In this document: one piece after another, positions 23,271-34,879 of the stretch
Layout: the number at the start of each line of letters is the position of its first letter
Numbering within the stretch: the stretch's first letter is position 1
Assembly (NCBI GenBank): GCA_900660155.1
Contig: CABFPE010000164.1
Coordinates: 780,131-844,130, forward strand
Reading direction: 5' to 3'
Length of the DNA: 64,000 bases
Source of the DNA: Hofstenia miamia
Lineage: Eukaryota; Xenacoelomorpha; Acoela; Hofsteniidae
Translations under genes and position numbers: made by a program
The notes under the pieces: generated by a model
Database searches by the model: none
What the model was told of the DNA's origin: nothing
The model's input: only the letters and a program-made list of their open reading frames with translations

Positions 23271-24926
23271 CAACACTAAAAAAAGTTTAATATCATCAGG
23301 CTGACTGCTTACATTGTGTACCTGCTATTATTTTGCAAAATAATGAGAAGTCTAGAAATATTTTAGAAATGCTATCAACATCTATATTTAAAAGCAAAAT
23401 TCAATTAATAAGGCCCCAAAATGACTATTATTTTATAATGAAAATTGTCAAATAACCACATTTTATTTGATAACATATTTTTGATTTTTTAATGATAAAC
23501 ACTACATTTAAATACATGATGATCTATTCATTGTATTTATATCATTTCTATAATTTTAGTTTTTAATTTTTGTTGTGCGCTGCAAAGAAATGACCAAGGG
23601 TTGATTTTTCAGCCCCATGACCCAGCTGATTTAATATCATTTCAGGCTGCTGTCGTCAGCGTGATTGAATTTTGCGGCATCTTTTTGGCCTATATATTTA
23701 TTGATTCTTCATTTTCAACTTAAAACTTTTATTACTCAATTTTATTTCATTAGTATTCTCCAGCACAATAGAAATAAATCCTAAAATCGAAAAGGATAAT
23801 ATTTAAAGTTATTTGATTTGCTTGTTATGCCTGATTTTGACATTAATTTTTTAAGTTGTCAAATGGAATAATAAATATTTTTTGATAATATAATAACATT
23901 TAGCTTAGTGTAAAAAATAAAATACTATATATAAGTAATATAATACATGCATAGTAAATTATATTAGAAAAATATAGTTATACATAATTACAAGTATAAT
24001 CTTAGAATGTAGTTATATAGTTTTTAAATACCAAGTTTAGCATTACTGAATAGACTTCTATATACTTTGTAACCTAATCCAATCTTTTATTTCGCAAATA
24101 AAATTGAAGTAATTTCAAAAAAGTGTTATACATAAAAACAAAAGACACATTGGTAGATTTGAACGAAGTTCTATGTCTTATTGTTTGAAAAATTAAATGA
24201 AAAGTTTTGTTATTGTACTGTGTATGTATACATTTTTTACTAATATTATATATTTGCTTAAAAAAATTCAAATTTTTTTCAATAATTATTTCACGCGCAT
24301 GTAGATTTATATGAGGTAATTAGTTGTGAAAGCATTCTTTTATGTTTTCTGAAAATTCAGAATTTACTAATTCATTTTCAATAATGGCTGCTTAATGTAA
24401 GACCCCAAAAGGGCAGGTGCATTGCACCCTACGTCAATACATAAATGAAACTTCGGCAGTTGCAATTGCAACAATAACATTAAATTAATTAAATAAATCT
24501 AATTAATGTGGTTTAAGTGGAATAACTAAGTTAAATAGTATTTGGGGGTGAATTGAAGTGTTTGTTTTGAAAACCTCCAAGAAATTGTATCAAACATATA
24601 AAATGCCTTTACATTACATTAGATGGAAAAGCATTGAGTCACATATATTTCAAACACCAGGAAAACTATTTAGAAACAAGTCTCTAATCACAATTGAGGA
24701 CCAAATCGATGGAAGCCTATTAAATTTAACTAAGAGTTGAAATGCCAATGTTATGAAACTTACCTAAGGGACGGAGGATGCCTGTACGTATTCCATAATG
24801 AATGCAAGTAACAGCATCCCAAAATGCGAGAGTTTGCATTGAGGCAATAAATGAATTAATTTTGTCATATCTCGAACACGTGAGAAACGTTAAGATGTTT
24901 AGTAAGATGCCAGCGCAACCGATGCA
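23271..24926. repeat. Redundant block, copy 2
   Basis: This is the version that continues into the 5' part of GPCR exon 1, so it is the biologically coherent copy. The open frames inside it (24074-24271 -, 24558-24740 +) are AT-rich and show no family features. Confidence 0.85.
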
Positions 24927-25001
24927 CCCATTCAAAATATTAACACCGACTGAAATGCTGTAATCTAGCAGGAAATCATCAGAGTTATTTGCCACTGGCA
25001 T
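24764..25001 (-). CDS. Class A GPCR, first coding exon (TM1-TM2)
   Basis: The ATG is at 24999-25001. An in-frame stop lies upstream, and the longer open frame begins at a non-ATG codon, so this Met is chosen. The exon gives residues 1-79 and the first base of codon 80. It has a short extracellular N-terminus with an NNS glycosylation sequon (5-7); TM1 at about 18-41 with the family Asn in GILLNILTF (N35); a short loop SRYDKINS; and TM2 at about 51-70 with LAFWD, matching the conserved LAxxD (D62). The exon ends CCCTTAG|GTAAGT (donor at 24758-24763), an excellent consensus, in phase 1. That phase fits the acceptor at 2433-2434, 22.3 kb away on the same strand, where TM3 begins. No promoter element was recognised upstream. 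Confidence 0.8.
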
Positions 25002-25028
25002 TTTACTGCCTGAATATCTGACTGTCAA

Positions 25029-25375
25029 TTAATTAGTGCTGATGCGTGATTGGTTGATAGATTTTGAGTTTAATAAAGCAACTACTTTTCTCTAGATGAA
25101 AAGAAATGTTTTCACAATCTTATAGTTAGGATTTTTTAAGACTATTTAGTGCTAACCCGAACGGAGTCTTCATAGGTTGGACCCTACTGCACCAAAACAA
25201 GGAAAATTTAACATGTTTTCAGACGTAACTAGAAAGCCAAAATTAATTCTTTGCTCTGCATTGGTCGTTAGGCGCCAAAACAGTTACATGTAACACACCG
25301 TTAATTGTTCAATGTAGTGCTAATACCTATACATGTAACCAACAATTAATGTCAGTATTATTAATGAACCAAACT
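25029..25375. other. Sequence upstream of the GPCR gene
   Basis: This probably contains the 5' UTR and promoter of the receptor gene, but no TATA box or initiator could be singled out in the AT-rich sequence. Confidence 0.3.
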
Positions 25376-25460
25376 TGACCCGATTCAAAGAAAAAACCGT
25401 TGACCCGATCCGAATCCGACATAAAGTTGACACACATCGACCCGTTTACACCTCTAATTG
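25376..25460. repeat. GACCC-type repeat fragment
   Basis: It contains TTGACCCGATTC, TTGACCCGATCCGAATCCGAC and CATCGACCCGTTTACACCTCT. The last resembles the AGAGGTGTAAACGGGTCG terminus common to GACCC-rich hAT-like repeats. Only about 85 bp remain. Confidence 0.45.
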
Positions 25461-26695
25461 GACTTAGTGTAGTTTGTAGATATATTAGTATTTTAAATTC
25501 TGATCTTGAAATCGTTTATATCAATTTGAATTTCAAATTTCAGTAGTATTGCTAATAAGTATGAAGCCATGTAGTTAAAAACTATACATATGTTCAAGTA
25601 TTCAGGCTAAGCTACAAAATCTATTTAGCTGAATGATATTTCACATTCTTAATGATACCTTTAAAAGTACTTTGGTCATTACGCTATAAAGATAAAAGTC
25701 CAACGTGATTTCTCACAAACAACGATCCTGTGCGCTTGCCGTCTTCTTATAAAAAACAATTTGAACTCAAAAATTTGCAAATTTAAATATTTTAACAAGA
25801 AATCAAATGGTTTGAAAAAAACTCAATTGTCGCAAGCAGTGATGGACATATAAATGATTGTGCATATTTATATTTATATTTATATTACCTATAAAGTCCT
25901 TTATGTATATCAAATATATAGTTTCTAATTTTAACCCAATTTCCACTAGGAGTACAACAAAAAAATTTTTAAAAATATTTAAAATCTAAGAAAATTACAA
26001 AATATAAAATTGTCTCCTCTTTTTTTCGCCTTAATTGACGACCTGACTCTGTCCCATCTAAGAACGCATTTGCGCGCAGTCAGAGGTTTCTGCACCTACA
26101 GCGAGACACCCTCTGAATCTGAATTTGCGCACAACCCACCTGGACGGGACTCACACTTATTGTCTTCAGAAAGCCAAACACTTCAGAGAAGTTGTTTTTT
26201 CCATTGACAGTTGACCGCCTTATTATCTAAGCACTAGGTATGCAAATAATTTGAATATTTTTGGAAAATTCGGATTTCTCATTGAAAAAAATTTTAATTT
26301 GCATGTAATTCAGGCACAAGAATATGTTTCAGCAGTATTCTTCATCAATGAATGAACGAACCCTACCCCATAGATGTGGGAATGCAACAAGCCTTCAATA
26401 TTTCTAAACAGGGTTATTTCACAAATACGGATAAATCGGTTTGTTATGTAAAAGCAACACTAGTGGAAATAGAGTTAAAATCAATTTATAACATTTTCGA
26501 TATTTTTTTCGATATATCCTTGGTTTTATGATCTACGAGATACGTATTAGGCTGCCTTGAAAAAATAAATGATTCGAAATGCATATTTTCGAAACATTAA
26601 TACACCGACAAAAACCAAACCATACGGCATCAATTCCAGCAATTGTCTGAAAAGGATGTTTTTCCTAAAGTTTTTCAACTTTTACGTATGATTCA
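25461..26695. other. Intergenic sequence with a short GC-rich patch
   Basis: Mostly AT-rich and unrecognised. Around 26030-26170 there is a CpG-containing, comparatively GC-rich patch with no clear coding or RNA signature. Confidence 0.35.
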
Positions 26696-27310
26696 AGGAT
26701 TTCCCACAAGCCTTAGTTCCCTTCATTAGTGATTTCTTTAAAAACGGAAACAATACGTCTCGCTTGATGGTAAAAATACTATTATTAAGCCAGCATCTCT
26801 GGGTGTCCTACAAGGAGCAATCTTGTGGTCAATACTTTTTAATAGGCTTTATGACGATGCGCAAATTCAGAGTGCAGAACTTTTTACCTCACTAAGAAGC
26901 TTCTTTCATTAAATGTATCTCTTTCTGATGCCTAAAGATTATATAAATGGCTCTTTCTTCCTCAGTTGACTTATTGCAATACCGTTTGGGAAGAAGCAAA
27001 CAAACATGCATCCTTGATAAAATCAAAAAAAGATTCATAAATCTAATATCATTGCTAAATTTACTGCCGGATCAGATTGTGTCATTTCAAGAAATGCAGC
27101 ACTCTACAACAAAATATCCAAGTCTACTGATCATTCCCTAAAGGAAATCATTTTTTGGAATTATTTCTCGAAATACTACAGCATTACTTTTCATCTTGTA
27201 TGCAATTGCTCTCGTTGCAAAGAAAAGAACTCTTATTTATTTTGTACATAATTTTTATTTATTTGTAGCTTTCTTTTAGGAAGTAAAGTTTTTTAATAAA
27301 AAATAAATAA
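26696..27310 (+). mobile_element. Decayed LINE, RT and C-terminal fragment
   Basis: At about 26790-26860 the frame reads KPASLGVLQGAILWSILFN, the LINE RT GVPQGSILGPLLF block. Further on, at about 26960-27020, LTYCNTVWEEANKH matches the downstream (F)SYCxxVWG motif of CR1/Jockey-type ORF2 proteins. The end is marked by an AAATAAATAAAT tail at about 27300. Frames are broken and the catalytic Asp pair is not recognisable. It is a different copy from the LINE at 3600. Confidence 0.55.
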
Positions 27311-28592
27311 ATAATTATTTTTCTTTATATGATCATATATATTATTTATATACATGGCTATCAGTAGCAACACATTATGCTGATCAATTATAATTGTTTT
27401 AAACCACGTCTACATAATACGTACAATTAACAAAAATTGATTGAAAATGCAGTAGCGAAGTAAAAGAGTATTTCTATTTTGTTCACATAAAACTGATTTA
27501 AAAAATAGCGTTTTTGAGTAATTAATGTTTAAGTGTGTCCAATCGAAGAGCACGAATGGTAATAAGCATTTTATCAATGACCTTCATAGATTTTTAAAGT
27601 ATACCTCTTAGTACCAATATCTATATAAACATACATAATTTAACAAAATAATGTTAACTATGATTGTAAGTTTATCATAACGATTGCATTATTCTATATG
27701 ATTAAACCAAAATTTCCCAATGATCAATTACACCTACATGGATGTAGCATAGTATATAAATATAGCTAAGATATAAAACATTATGAATAGTGATAGGTTA
27801 AAATTTTAATTATATTTTTTTTATATTTTAAAGAAAAACAGATGAATGGGAATTAGAAAAGAAGAAGAAAAATAATTTGAAACAATTTTTTTTAAGTAAC
27901 AGTGAATACTTACTGTTAATATTTGAAGTTTCCAATTTATTTGAGGAACTAAGATAAAATAGAAATTAATTTCACTATGTAAATGAACACACCGCATACA
28001 CACATATCAGTGGAAATATGACGTATTTGTGTAATATTCTGTTAACTAAATGAAAGCTGCTAGCTGTTTATATAAATTTTTTTTGCAGGAACAAACCATT
28101 TTATTTCTGTAATATCATAATAAACATCTATAATATAATTTCACATTTACAGAGGTTTCGTATGCGTGTTCTCATAGATATTAATTCGTTATGATTGTAG
28201 AGGCCAAATCAAACATGATATTAAACAATTAATTGTTTTAAAAAATATTAGATATTTACTTAAAAATATTGTTGGTAACTTATTTAAGTGTTGAAAAGTT
28301 TTGCACAAAGTGGAATCGAGTTATATGTATGCTACATGCTACTAAAATCAAATTTGCTAAATTACAACACAAGTATTTATTATATTTGCTTTTTTCACAA
28401 TGGTTGCTTGATTCCTAGCAATAATTAACTTAAAAAATAAAGTAACTTTAGAAAAAACTAATATCTCTATTAAAACAACTCATTTTATTTTTCAAATCTT
28501 TATTATTTCTTCACTGCAATTTCCCAAGAGGAAACGAAGTTGCGCTAGCCCATTAAGTTAGTATTTTCTAGGTTTTACTTATTTCTTAAAAA
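27311..28592. other. AT-rich intergenic sequence, nothing recognised
   Basis: No coding or repeat signal beyond low-complexity A/T. Confidence 0.35.
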
Positions 28593-30166
28593 AATATTAG
28601 CCAGCTGCATTGTATTATTATAATCATGAGATGGGTGGAGTGATCAAATGGATTATAGAAATACTGATAATCAGATTCAATCCGAAACACAATGCGGTGG
28701 AAGAGAAATTTTGCTCGAAGGTGACTATTTTCATTGAAAATGCTTTGCTATCTGTCAGTTGTGTAATAAGGGGTGGGCATGGGCTTACAAACATTGATTT
28801 TTCTTCGATTTGATATTTAATTATTATAGGATTTTTTTAGAAAATTAAGAACTAAGATATTAAAATGCAAATAATGGACCATTTTACCAACATTTGGACA
28901 GGTTATAATGGGGCCAGCAATGTAATTGGATATTGTACTTGATCACAGATAAAATGTTTAATTAAAATATATTCCATACATGGCAATCAGTAAACCTTGT
29001 TCAAAATATATGTGCAGTGCACAGTTGTAGAATAAAAAATAACAAATAGAAATATGGCTTACATACTTCGAAAATATATTACATTGCACAATTTTGCCTA
29101 TTTCCGAACACGCCAAATTGAAGTCTTTTGTTGGTGTAACATGAACAGCACTTTTAATAAATTTATTTAAAGTTTGCAAATTTTTCAGTTTTACTAATAT
29201 TTACGTATACTCAAATCTTTTGAAAATTCTTATTGAATGTATAACTATTTTGTAAATAAAGTTATATTTTTTAAATTTTGCCAATATTGATTATGAGTCG
29301 TGCAGAAACCTGTTAAATGTGCGAAACAAGTATTTTGTCTTATTCTAAAAAGTTATGGTGTGACGTCATCAAACACCATTTTAGGGTTGGTACTTTTTTT
29401 CATTCTATAAAATCTCAAATCTTCTAAATTTCTCTCAGAATGGACACTTGCAGTAATTTTTATAAGGGAAATGTGTCCATTAAATAATAATCTTGGAAGC
29501 ATTTGAGATAAATTTGGAAAATTTGAGATTTTCAAGAATGAAAAAAAGTACCAACCCCATTTTAGTGTTGAAAATTCCCTCAAACACAATATTGCCTTAT
29601 TTTTTGTCTGTTAAATTTCTCTTGCCAGGGCCGTAATTTAAGTAGGCTTGGATCAGGGCATTATCACCTTGACATTATGTCAAGCAAGGCGTCTCTAAAA
29701 TTGTTTCTTATTTACAGCCACAACTTGGACACATATACAAACTGATTGTCTACATATTTAAAACATTACAAGAAATTTGTGTACAGTTTTCAAAATGCAA
29801 CTTATTGAATTACTGTCTCTACTTGCTATGTTATTAACTTGTTCAAAGTTATTTAAAAACAAGGTATTATTGATACTCATATTTTACTACAATTTTGATA
29901 ATGTAAAAAAATTTGTAAAAACACATTTACTACACCAGCTTTTCTTCAATGTTTATTATCCAAATCGCGAATTTGCATGTAAATCTGCAGTATATCATTT
30001 TCAGAAGCACAAAATTCTTACACCATCTGTAGGGACTACAAAAACAGGCTTTGTTCTAATAGCATAGAACCTACAATTTGAAAATATGGGCCACGATTAG
30101 TATTTTTAAATACTATTTTTCTGACAAATGCGTGAAAGTCACTATTTGAAGTAGGCAAGCATAGAA

Positions 30167-30192
<26 letters not shown>
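28593..30192. repeat. Redundant block, copy 1 (about 1.6 kb)
   Basis: It is nearly identical to 30316-31916 (offset 1723-1724; one T-run length difference near 28834). It ends within the (TA)n tract at about 30170-30198. The open frames inside (28610-28813 +, 28958-29179 -, 29353-29589 -, 29777-30067 +) occur in both copies and show no recognised family. Confidence 0.9.
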
Positions 30193-30201
<9 letters not shown>

Positions 30202-30314
30202 TTATTCAATTTGTACAGGGTGTCCATTAAATACTTGCCAAAATTAAAACCTAATAATTCATAGGAAAATGGTTTTATGAGTATGGTAACGTTCTTATCT
30301 TGCTTATTATGTGT

Positions 30315-30315
30315 N
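30315..30315. other. Single-N contig join
   Basis: A lone N lies inside the mariner element's left end, directly before the repeated 1.6-kb block. Confidence 0.9.
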
Positions 30316-31916
30316 AATATTAGCCAGCTGCATTGTATTATTATAATCATGAGATGGGTGGAGTGATCAAATGGATTATAGAAATACTGATAATCAGATT
30401 CAATCCGAAACACAATGCGGTGGAAGAGAAATTTTGCTCGAAGGTGACTATTTTCATTGAAAATGCTTTGCTATCTGTCAGTTGTGTAATAAGGGGTGGG
30501 CATGGGCTTACAAACATTGATTTTTCTTCGATTTGATATTTAATTATTATAGGATTTTTTTTAGAAAATTAAGAACTAAGATATTAAAATGCAAATAATG
30601 GACCATTTTACCAACATTTGGACAGGTTATAATGGGGCCAGCAATGTAATTGGATATTGTACTTGATCACAGATAAAATGTTTAATTAAAATATATTCCA
30701 TACATGGCAATCAGTAAACCTTGTTCAAAATATATGTGCAGTGCACAGTTGTAGAATAAAAAATAACAAATAGAAATATGGCTTACATACTTCGAAAATA
30801 TATTACATTGCACAATTTTGCCTATTTCCGAACACGCCAAATTGAAGTCTTTTGTTGGTGTAACATGAACAGCACTTTTAATAAATTTATTTAAAGTTTG
30901 CAAATTTTTCAGTTTTACTAATATTTACGTATACTCAAATCTTTTGAAAATTCTTATTGAATGTATAACTATTTTGTAAATAAAGTTATATTTTTTAAAT
31001 TTTGCCAATATTGATTATGAGTCGTGCAGAAACCTGTTAAATGTGCGAAACAAGTATTTTGTCTTATTCTAAAAAGTTATGGTGTGACGTCATCAAACAC
31101 CATTTTAGGGTTGGTACTTTTTTTCATTCTATAAAATCTCAAATCTTCTAAATTTCTCTCAGAATGGACACTTGCAGTAATTTTTATAAGGGAAATGTGT
31201 CCATTAAATAATAATCTTGGAAGCATTTGAGATAAATTTGGAAAATTTGAGATTTTCAAGAATGAAAAAAAGTACCAACCCCATTTTAGTGTTGAAAATT
31301 CCCTCAAACACAATATTGCCTTATTTTTTGTCTGTTAAATTTCTCTTGCCAGGGCCGTAATTTAAGTAGGCTTGGATCAGGGCATTATCACCTTGACATT
31401 ATGTCAAGCAAGGCGTCTCTAAAATTGTTTCTTATTTACAGCCACAACTTGGACACATATACAAACTGATTGTCTACATATTTAAAACATTACAAGAAAT
31501 TTGTGTACAGTTTTCAAAATGCAACTTATTGAATTACTGTCTCTACTTGCTATGTTATTAACTTGTTCAAAGTTATTTAAAAACAAGGTATTATTGATAC
31601 TCATATTTTACTACAATTTTGATAATGTAAAAAAATTTGTAAAAACACATTTACTACACCAGCTTTTCTTCAATGTTTATTATCCAAATCGCGAATTTGC
31701 ATGTAAATCTGCAGTATATCATTTTCAGAAGCACAAAATTCTTACACCATCTGTAGGGACTACAAAAACAGGCTTTGTTCTAATAGCATAGAACCTACAA
31801 TTTGAAAATATGGGCCACGATTAGTATTTTTAAATACTATTTTTCTGACAAATGCGTGAAAGTCACTATTTGAAGTAGGCAAGCATAGAAATGTATATAT
31901 ATATATATATATATAT
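30316..31916. repeat. Redundant block, copy 2
   Basis: This copies 28593-30192 and is bounded by single Ns on both sides, ending in the same (TA)n tract. It looks like a contained contig that was scaffolded instead of merged. Confidence 0.9.
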
Positions 31917-31917
31917 N
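31917..31917. other. Single-N contig join
   Basis: A lone N after the (TA)n tract; the sequence then resumes inside the mariner element. Confidence 0.9.
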
Positions 31918-32476
31918 ATCTGATTTTGTTTATTCACTATTCAATCAAATATGCATCCAATTGGTTATCCAATTATTCAATCAAATCTAATGTTGTGGAT
32001 ACGAAAAAGTATCATTAACTTTCGCTAAATTACACATTTTATTTTTGTGTAGGCAAAACAATAATCATTCGACGAACGGCCCGGTGGTTTCTGTTTAAGC
32101 AAACTTCCAGTTTCGTAGAATTTTTTGATCAAGTATTCCACTGATTTAAAAGGTGGTTTGTGGCGGTCATTTTTTATCCGCTTTTCAGTGCAGAAAGCTC
32201 GTATGGCAGTGGTGATTGACTTTCCACCAATAATATAACATTCCAAAAGCAAAATTTTATCGAAAAGTTGAAGATCCATTTTAAATTAAATTCAAACTGA
32301 TTCTGAACGATTTTTAAATAATTAATTTGAAAATCGAAATGAAAGGTGAAGCATTTGAACAAAAAATCGATCCCCACAAATTAGCGACAAGACCTTAGCG
32401 TAATTACATCCATTGAATAATGTAGATACGATTTATCAGCCTTTTATTTTGGCAAATATTTAATGGACACCCTGTA

Positions 32477-33355
32477 TATGTACTGGTAAAATACTACAGT
32501 GAATGTTGATAAGTGCATATTTTACAGCTAAATAACTAATGGATCATGCATGGCCATTGCCTATGAGTGTACTTTTTGAAAGGTTGTATTCAAATTTATC
32601 CAACAAGTGTTCACTTATGGTATTTTGGATATATGCAAATATGCATAATTTCCGATTTTGATAAATTCAAATATTATATTTGTGATTGAGTGACGAACTA
32701 GCATTCGCCACTAAAGGTATGCAAAAATTTGTGTAATAAGGTCTTTTTGTTATTGCATATATACATAGCAAAATTCTATTTAAGGTTTGCAAATATTTCA
32801 TCTTACAAATTTTTGAAAATTCCTGTTGAATATTTGTGTAAGTGGTCTGTTGTTTTTTAATGTGTCACCATCATATGATTTTAAATTTTGCCGAAGCATG
32901 TCAAACATGCGAAATATTTATAAGCATTCTCCTCAATCTTTGACTTTATCATACATAATTTTAGAGTTCATAGTGCAAGCACATGATTGAAATATATTTT
33001 CAATTAAATCTTGAAAATTTGTTCAATGAAAATATTATAAATGGCTTTATCATACTTAAAATTATTGATGATCTATGGTATTTGATTGTATTGTCGCATT
33101 TTTGTGTTTTTATATCAAGGTACAATATTGTTAGTTTTTTGTTCAGAAAGCAAAGGCAAAATGACTGAATACATAAAACTTCAAAAAAATGCTATCTGTA
33201 TTTCATTCAGTGTAAATTTTCGAATTCCGTAATTTTGCGTGAATAACCTTATTCCTAACTAACATATTTAACATGATATTTTAATTTTGGTAATTTTCAA
33301 GGAAAATGTATATTTAAATGAATATATTAATGTAACTAAAAATGTATCTGTACTA
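32477..33355. other. AT-rich intergenic sequence, nothing recognised
   Basis: No family motif was found between the mariner element and the transporter copy. Confidence 0.35.
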
Positions 33356-34617
33356 TTAATCAGCTTGAGTTGTATAATACAATTTCGTAAAAAAGTTCAA
33401 GTATTTCATCACGAAAACAGCCAATATAGAAGACAGAGCAGTGAATGATGCGCCTATTGTCCAAACAGTACGCACCGAAAGATATTCCAATAATATTCCA
33501 CCGAATACCGATGTTCCTAAGGCTCTTGAAAGAACTCTGATGCTTGAAAACAATGATGTTGACAAGAGTTTGTTATGGGAAGGATCTTGAAAGTTGCACC
33601 TTTCGGCGCTTTTAATAAAATATAACATGGATACACTGCTAATGATGCCTCCACAGATTGATTTACCAACATATGATAGTATAAAAAGATATAAAGATTT
33701 GATATAAACCATTGCAAAAAAACTTAAGGGCAATACAACTACTGCAGCTGCCATAATTACAGTAGCAAACCCTTTATCTATAATGATGCCAACTATTGGT
33801 GAAATAATTGTAAAGCTTAAACCATACGTTAAATATACAATATAATTTTGGGATTAATCTAGCAAAAATATTTCCTTTATATATATTGTCAAAGTCGAGA
33901 CCATTATTCCTGTGAACAGTCCATTGCAAAATGCTGGGAGTGCAATTCCTATAACCCATGGCCTTGTAATAAAAGTGAAAAAGTCATATCGATTGATCTT
34001 CCCCTTTTCCTTTGTATTTTCTAAACTCAAATTAGCTGTGCAAAACTGCAAAACAATATCATCGACAAAAATGACAATGTTATAACAAAAATTCCCAATG
34101 TTGTAAATGGAAGGTAGTAACCGCCAATGCTGAATAAACCGCTAGCAGCCCCAGGACCAAGTGATACACCAATATAGGCGGCGGTCTGCATAGCAGTAAT
34201 AATTAAACCTGATTTCTCAGTAATCATATTTGTAATAACAGGTATGGCGCAGGCATACATGAGAGACATTGATATGCCACCTAAAACTCTAGTTGCAAGG
34301 CACAACGCAATGAACAACGTTGAATCTTGAACAAAAATTATGCAGCCAAAACAAAAAAACGAAAGTCCAACCACAAATCCTGAAATAACGTATGCTTGCA
34401 CGTAATGAGTGGGTTTCAGAACCATGGGCCAAATGAAACTGGCAATGAAAACACTGACGTACATTGACGCAAAAACCAGTCCAATCCAAAAAGATGAAAT
34501 GCCTCGTCTTTGAGCAGCTAATGGGAATATTGGCATGATTGCACTCATAAACATCGAGTCCGATCCATATAAAATAACTCCAATAACAACTGACAAAAGC
34601 TTCCGGCAAGAAATCAT
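33356..34617 (-). pseudogene. SLC18-like MFS transporter copy with broken frame
   Basis: Minus-strand sequence of about 420 codons resembles a 12-TM major facilitator of the vesicular amine/polyamine (SLC18, SLC18B1-like) type. The first half, 34617-34027 (196 aa), covers TM1-TM6. It has the MFS start pattern SAIMPIFPLAAQRRG, TRVLGGISMSLMYACAIPV in TM4, and the antiporter motif-C-like YIGVSLGPGAASGLFSIGG in TM5. The second half runs from about 34051 to 33356 in another frame, with TM7 beginning FITRPWVIGIALPAF and the loop motif SPIVGIIIDKG. Two breaks are visible: a frame change near 34030-34050, in the TM6-TM7 loop, and an in-frame TAA at 33854-33856 in the TM7-TM8 region. It lacks introns along this length, so it could be a retrocopy, a decayed single-exon gene, or a real gene with sequencing errors. 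An acceptor-like TTTTTTACAG|CCC just upstream of the ATG allows for a 5' exon. The family call is firm; the substrate is unknown. Confidence 0.7.
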
Positions 34618-34879
34618 GTTCGACTTTACACTTGGGCTGTAAAAAACAAACTAGCTGAACATCAAGTTCTTTATTATTCTTCCTGTTCCTGTAATCAATT
34701 GATTGTACGTCATCTGTATACACACCTGTAGATCAACTACACCAAACATGAATTTGTTAATTCTACACCCTTATTGTTTTGTCAATTTATGTAATTTCTT
34801 GATCAATGGATTTTATGAATATTTTTTATAAGTCATTTTTGTTTATATTCAACGATACCTTCATAGTATCCATATTTAC
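34618..34879. other. Upstream flank of the transporter copy
   Basis: It contains an acceptor-like polypyrimidine and AG just before the transporter ATG. No promoter or first exon was identified. The gypsy fossil begins immediately to the right. Confidence 0.35.

Larger units (their letters stand above)
30214..32476 (-). mobile_element. Tc1/mariner (IS630) element split by a redundant contig
   Basis: The left end TA|CAGGGTGTCCATTAAATACT (30216 on) and the right end, reverse complement CAGGGTGTCCATTAAATATT (ending 32474), are near-perfect TIRs flanked by TA. Inside the right end, 32279-32025 (-) encodes a transposase N-terminus starting MDLQLFDKILLLECYI, with the helix-turn-helix reading KSVEYLIKKFYETGSLLKQK followed by PPGRS, the GRP-like linker. 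The catalytic domain is absent. In its place come N, a redundant 1.6-kb contig, and N (30315-31917), so how much of the element is truly missing cannot be told. Without that block only about 660 bp remain. Confidence 0.75.

Noticed and set aside
24074-24740. Open frames on both strands, repeated exactly in the upstream block, as conserved genes
   Set aside because: Their conservation only reflects the assembly duplication; the peptides are AT-driven and unrecognised.
26030-26170. GC-rich patch considered as a tRNA or other RNA gene
   Set aside because: No cloverleaf, no GTTCRANNC box and no other RNA signature could be found.
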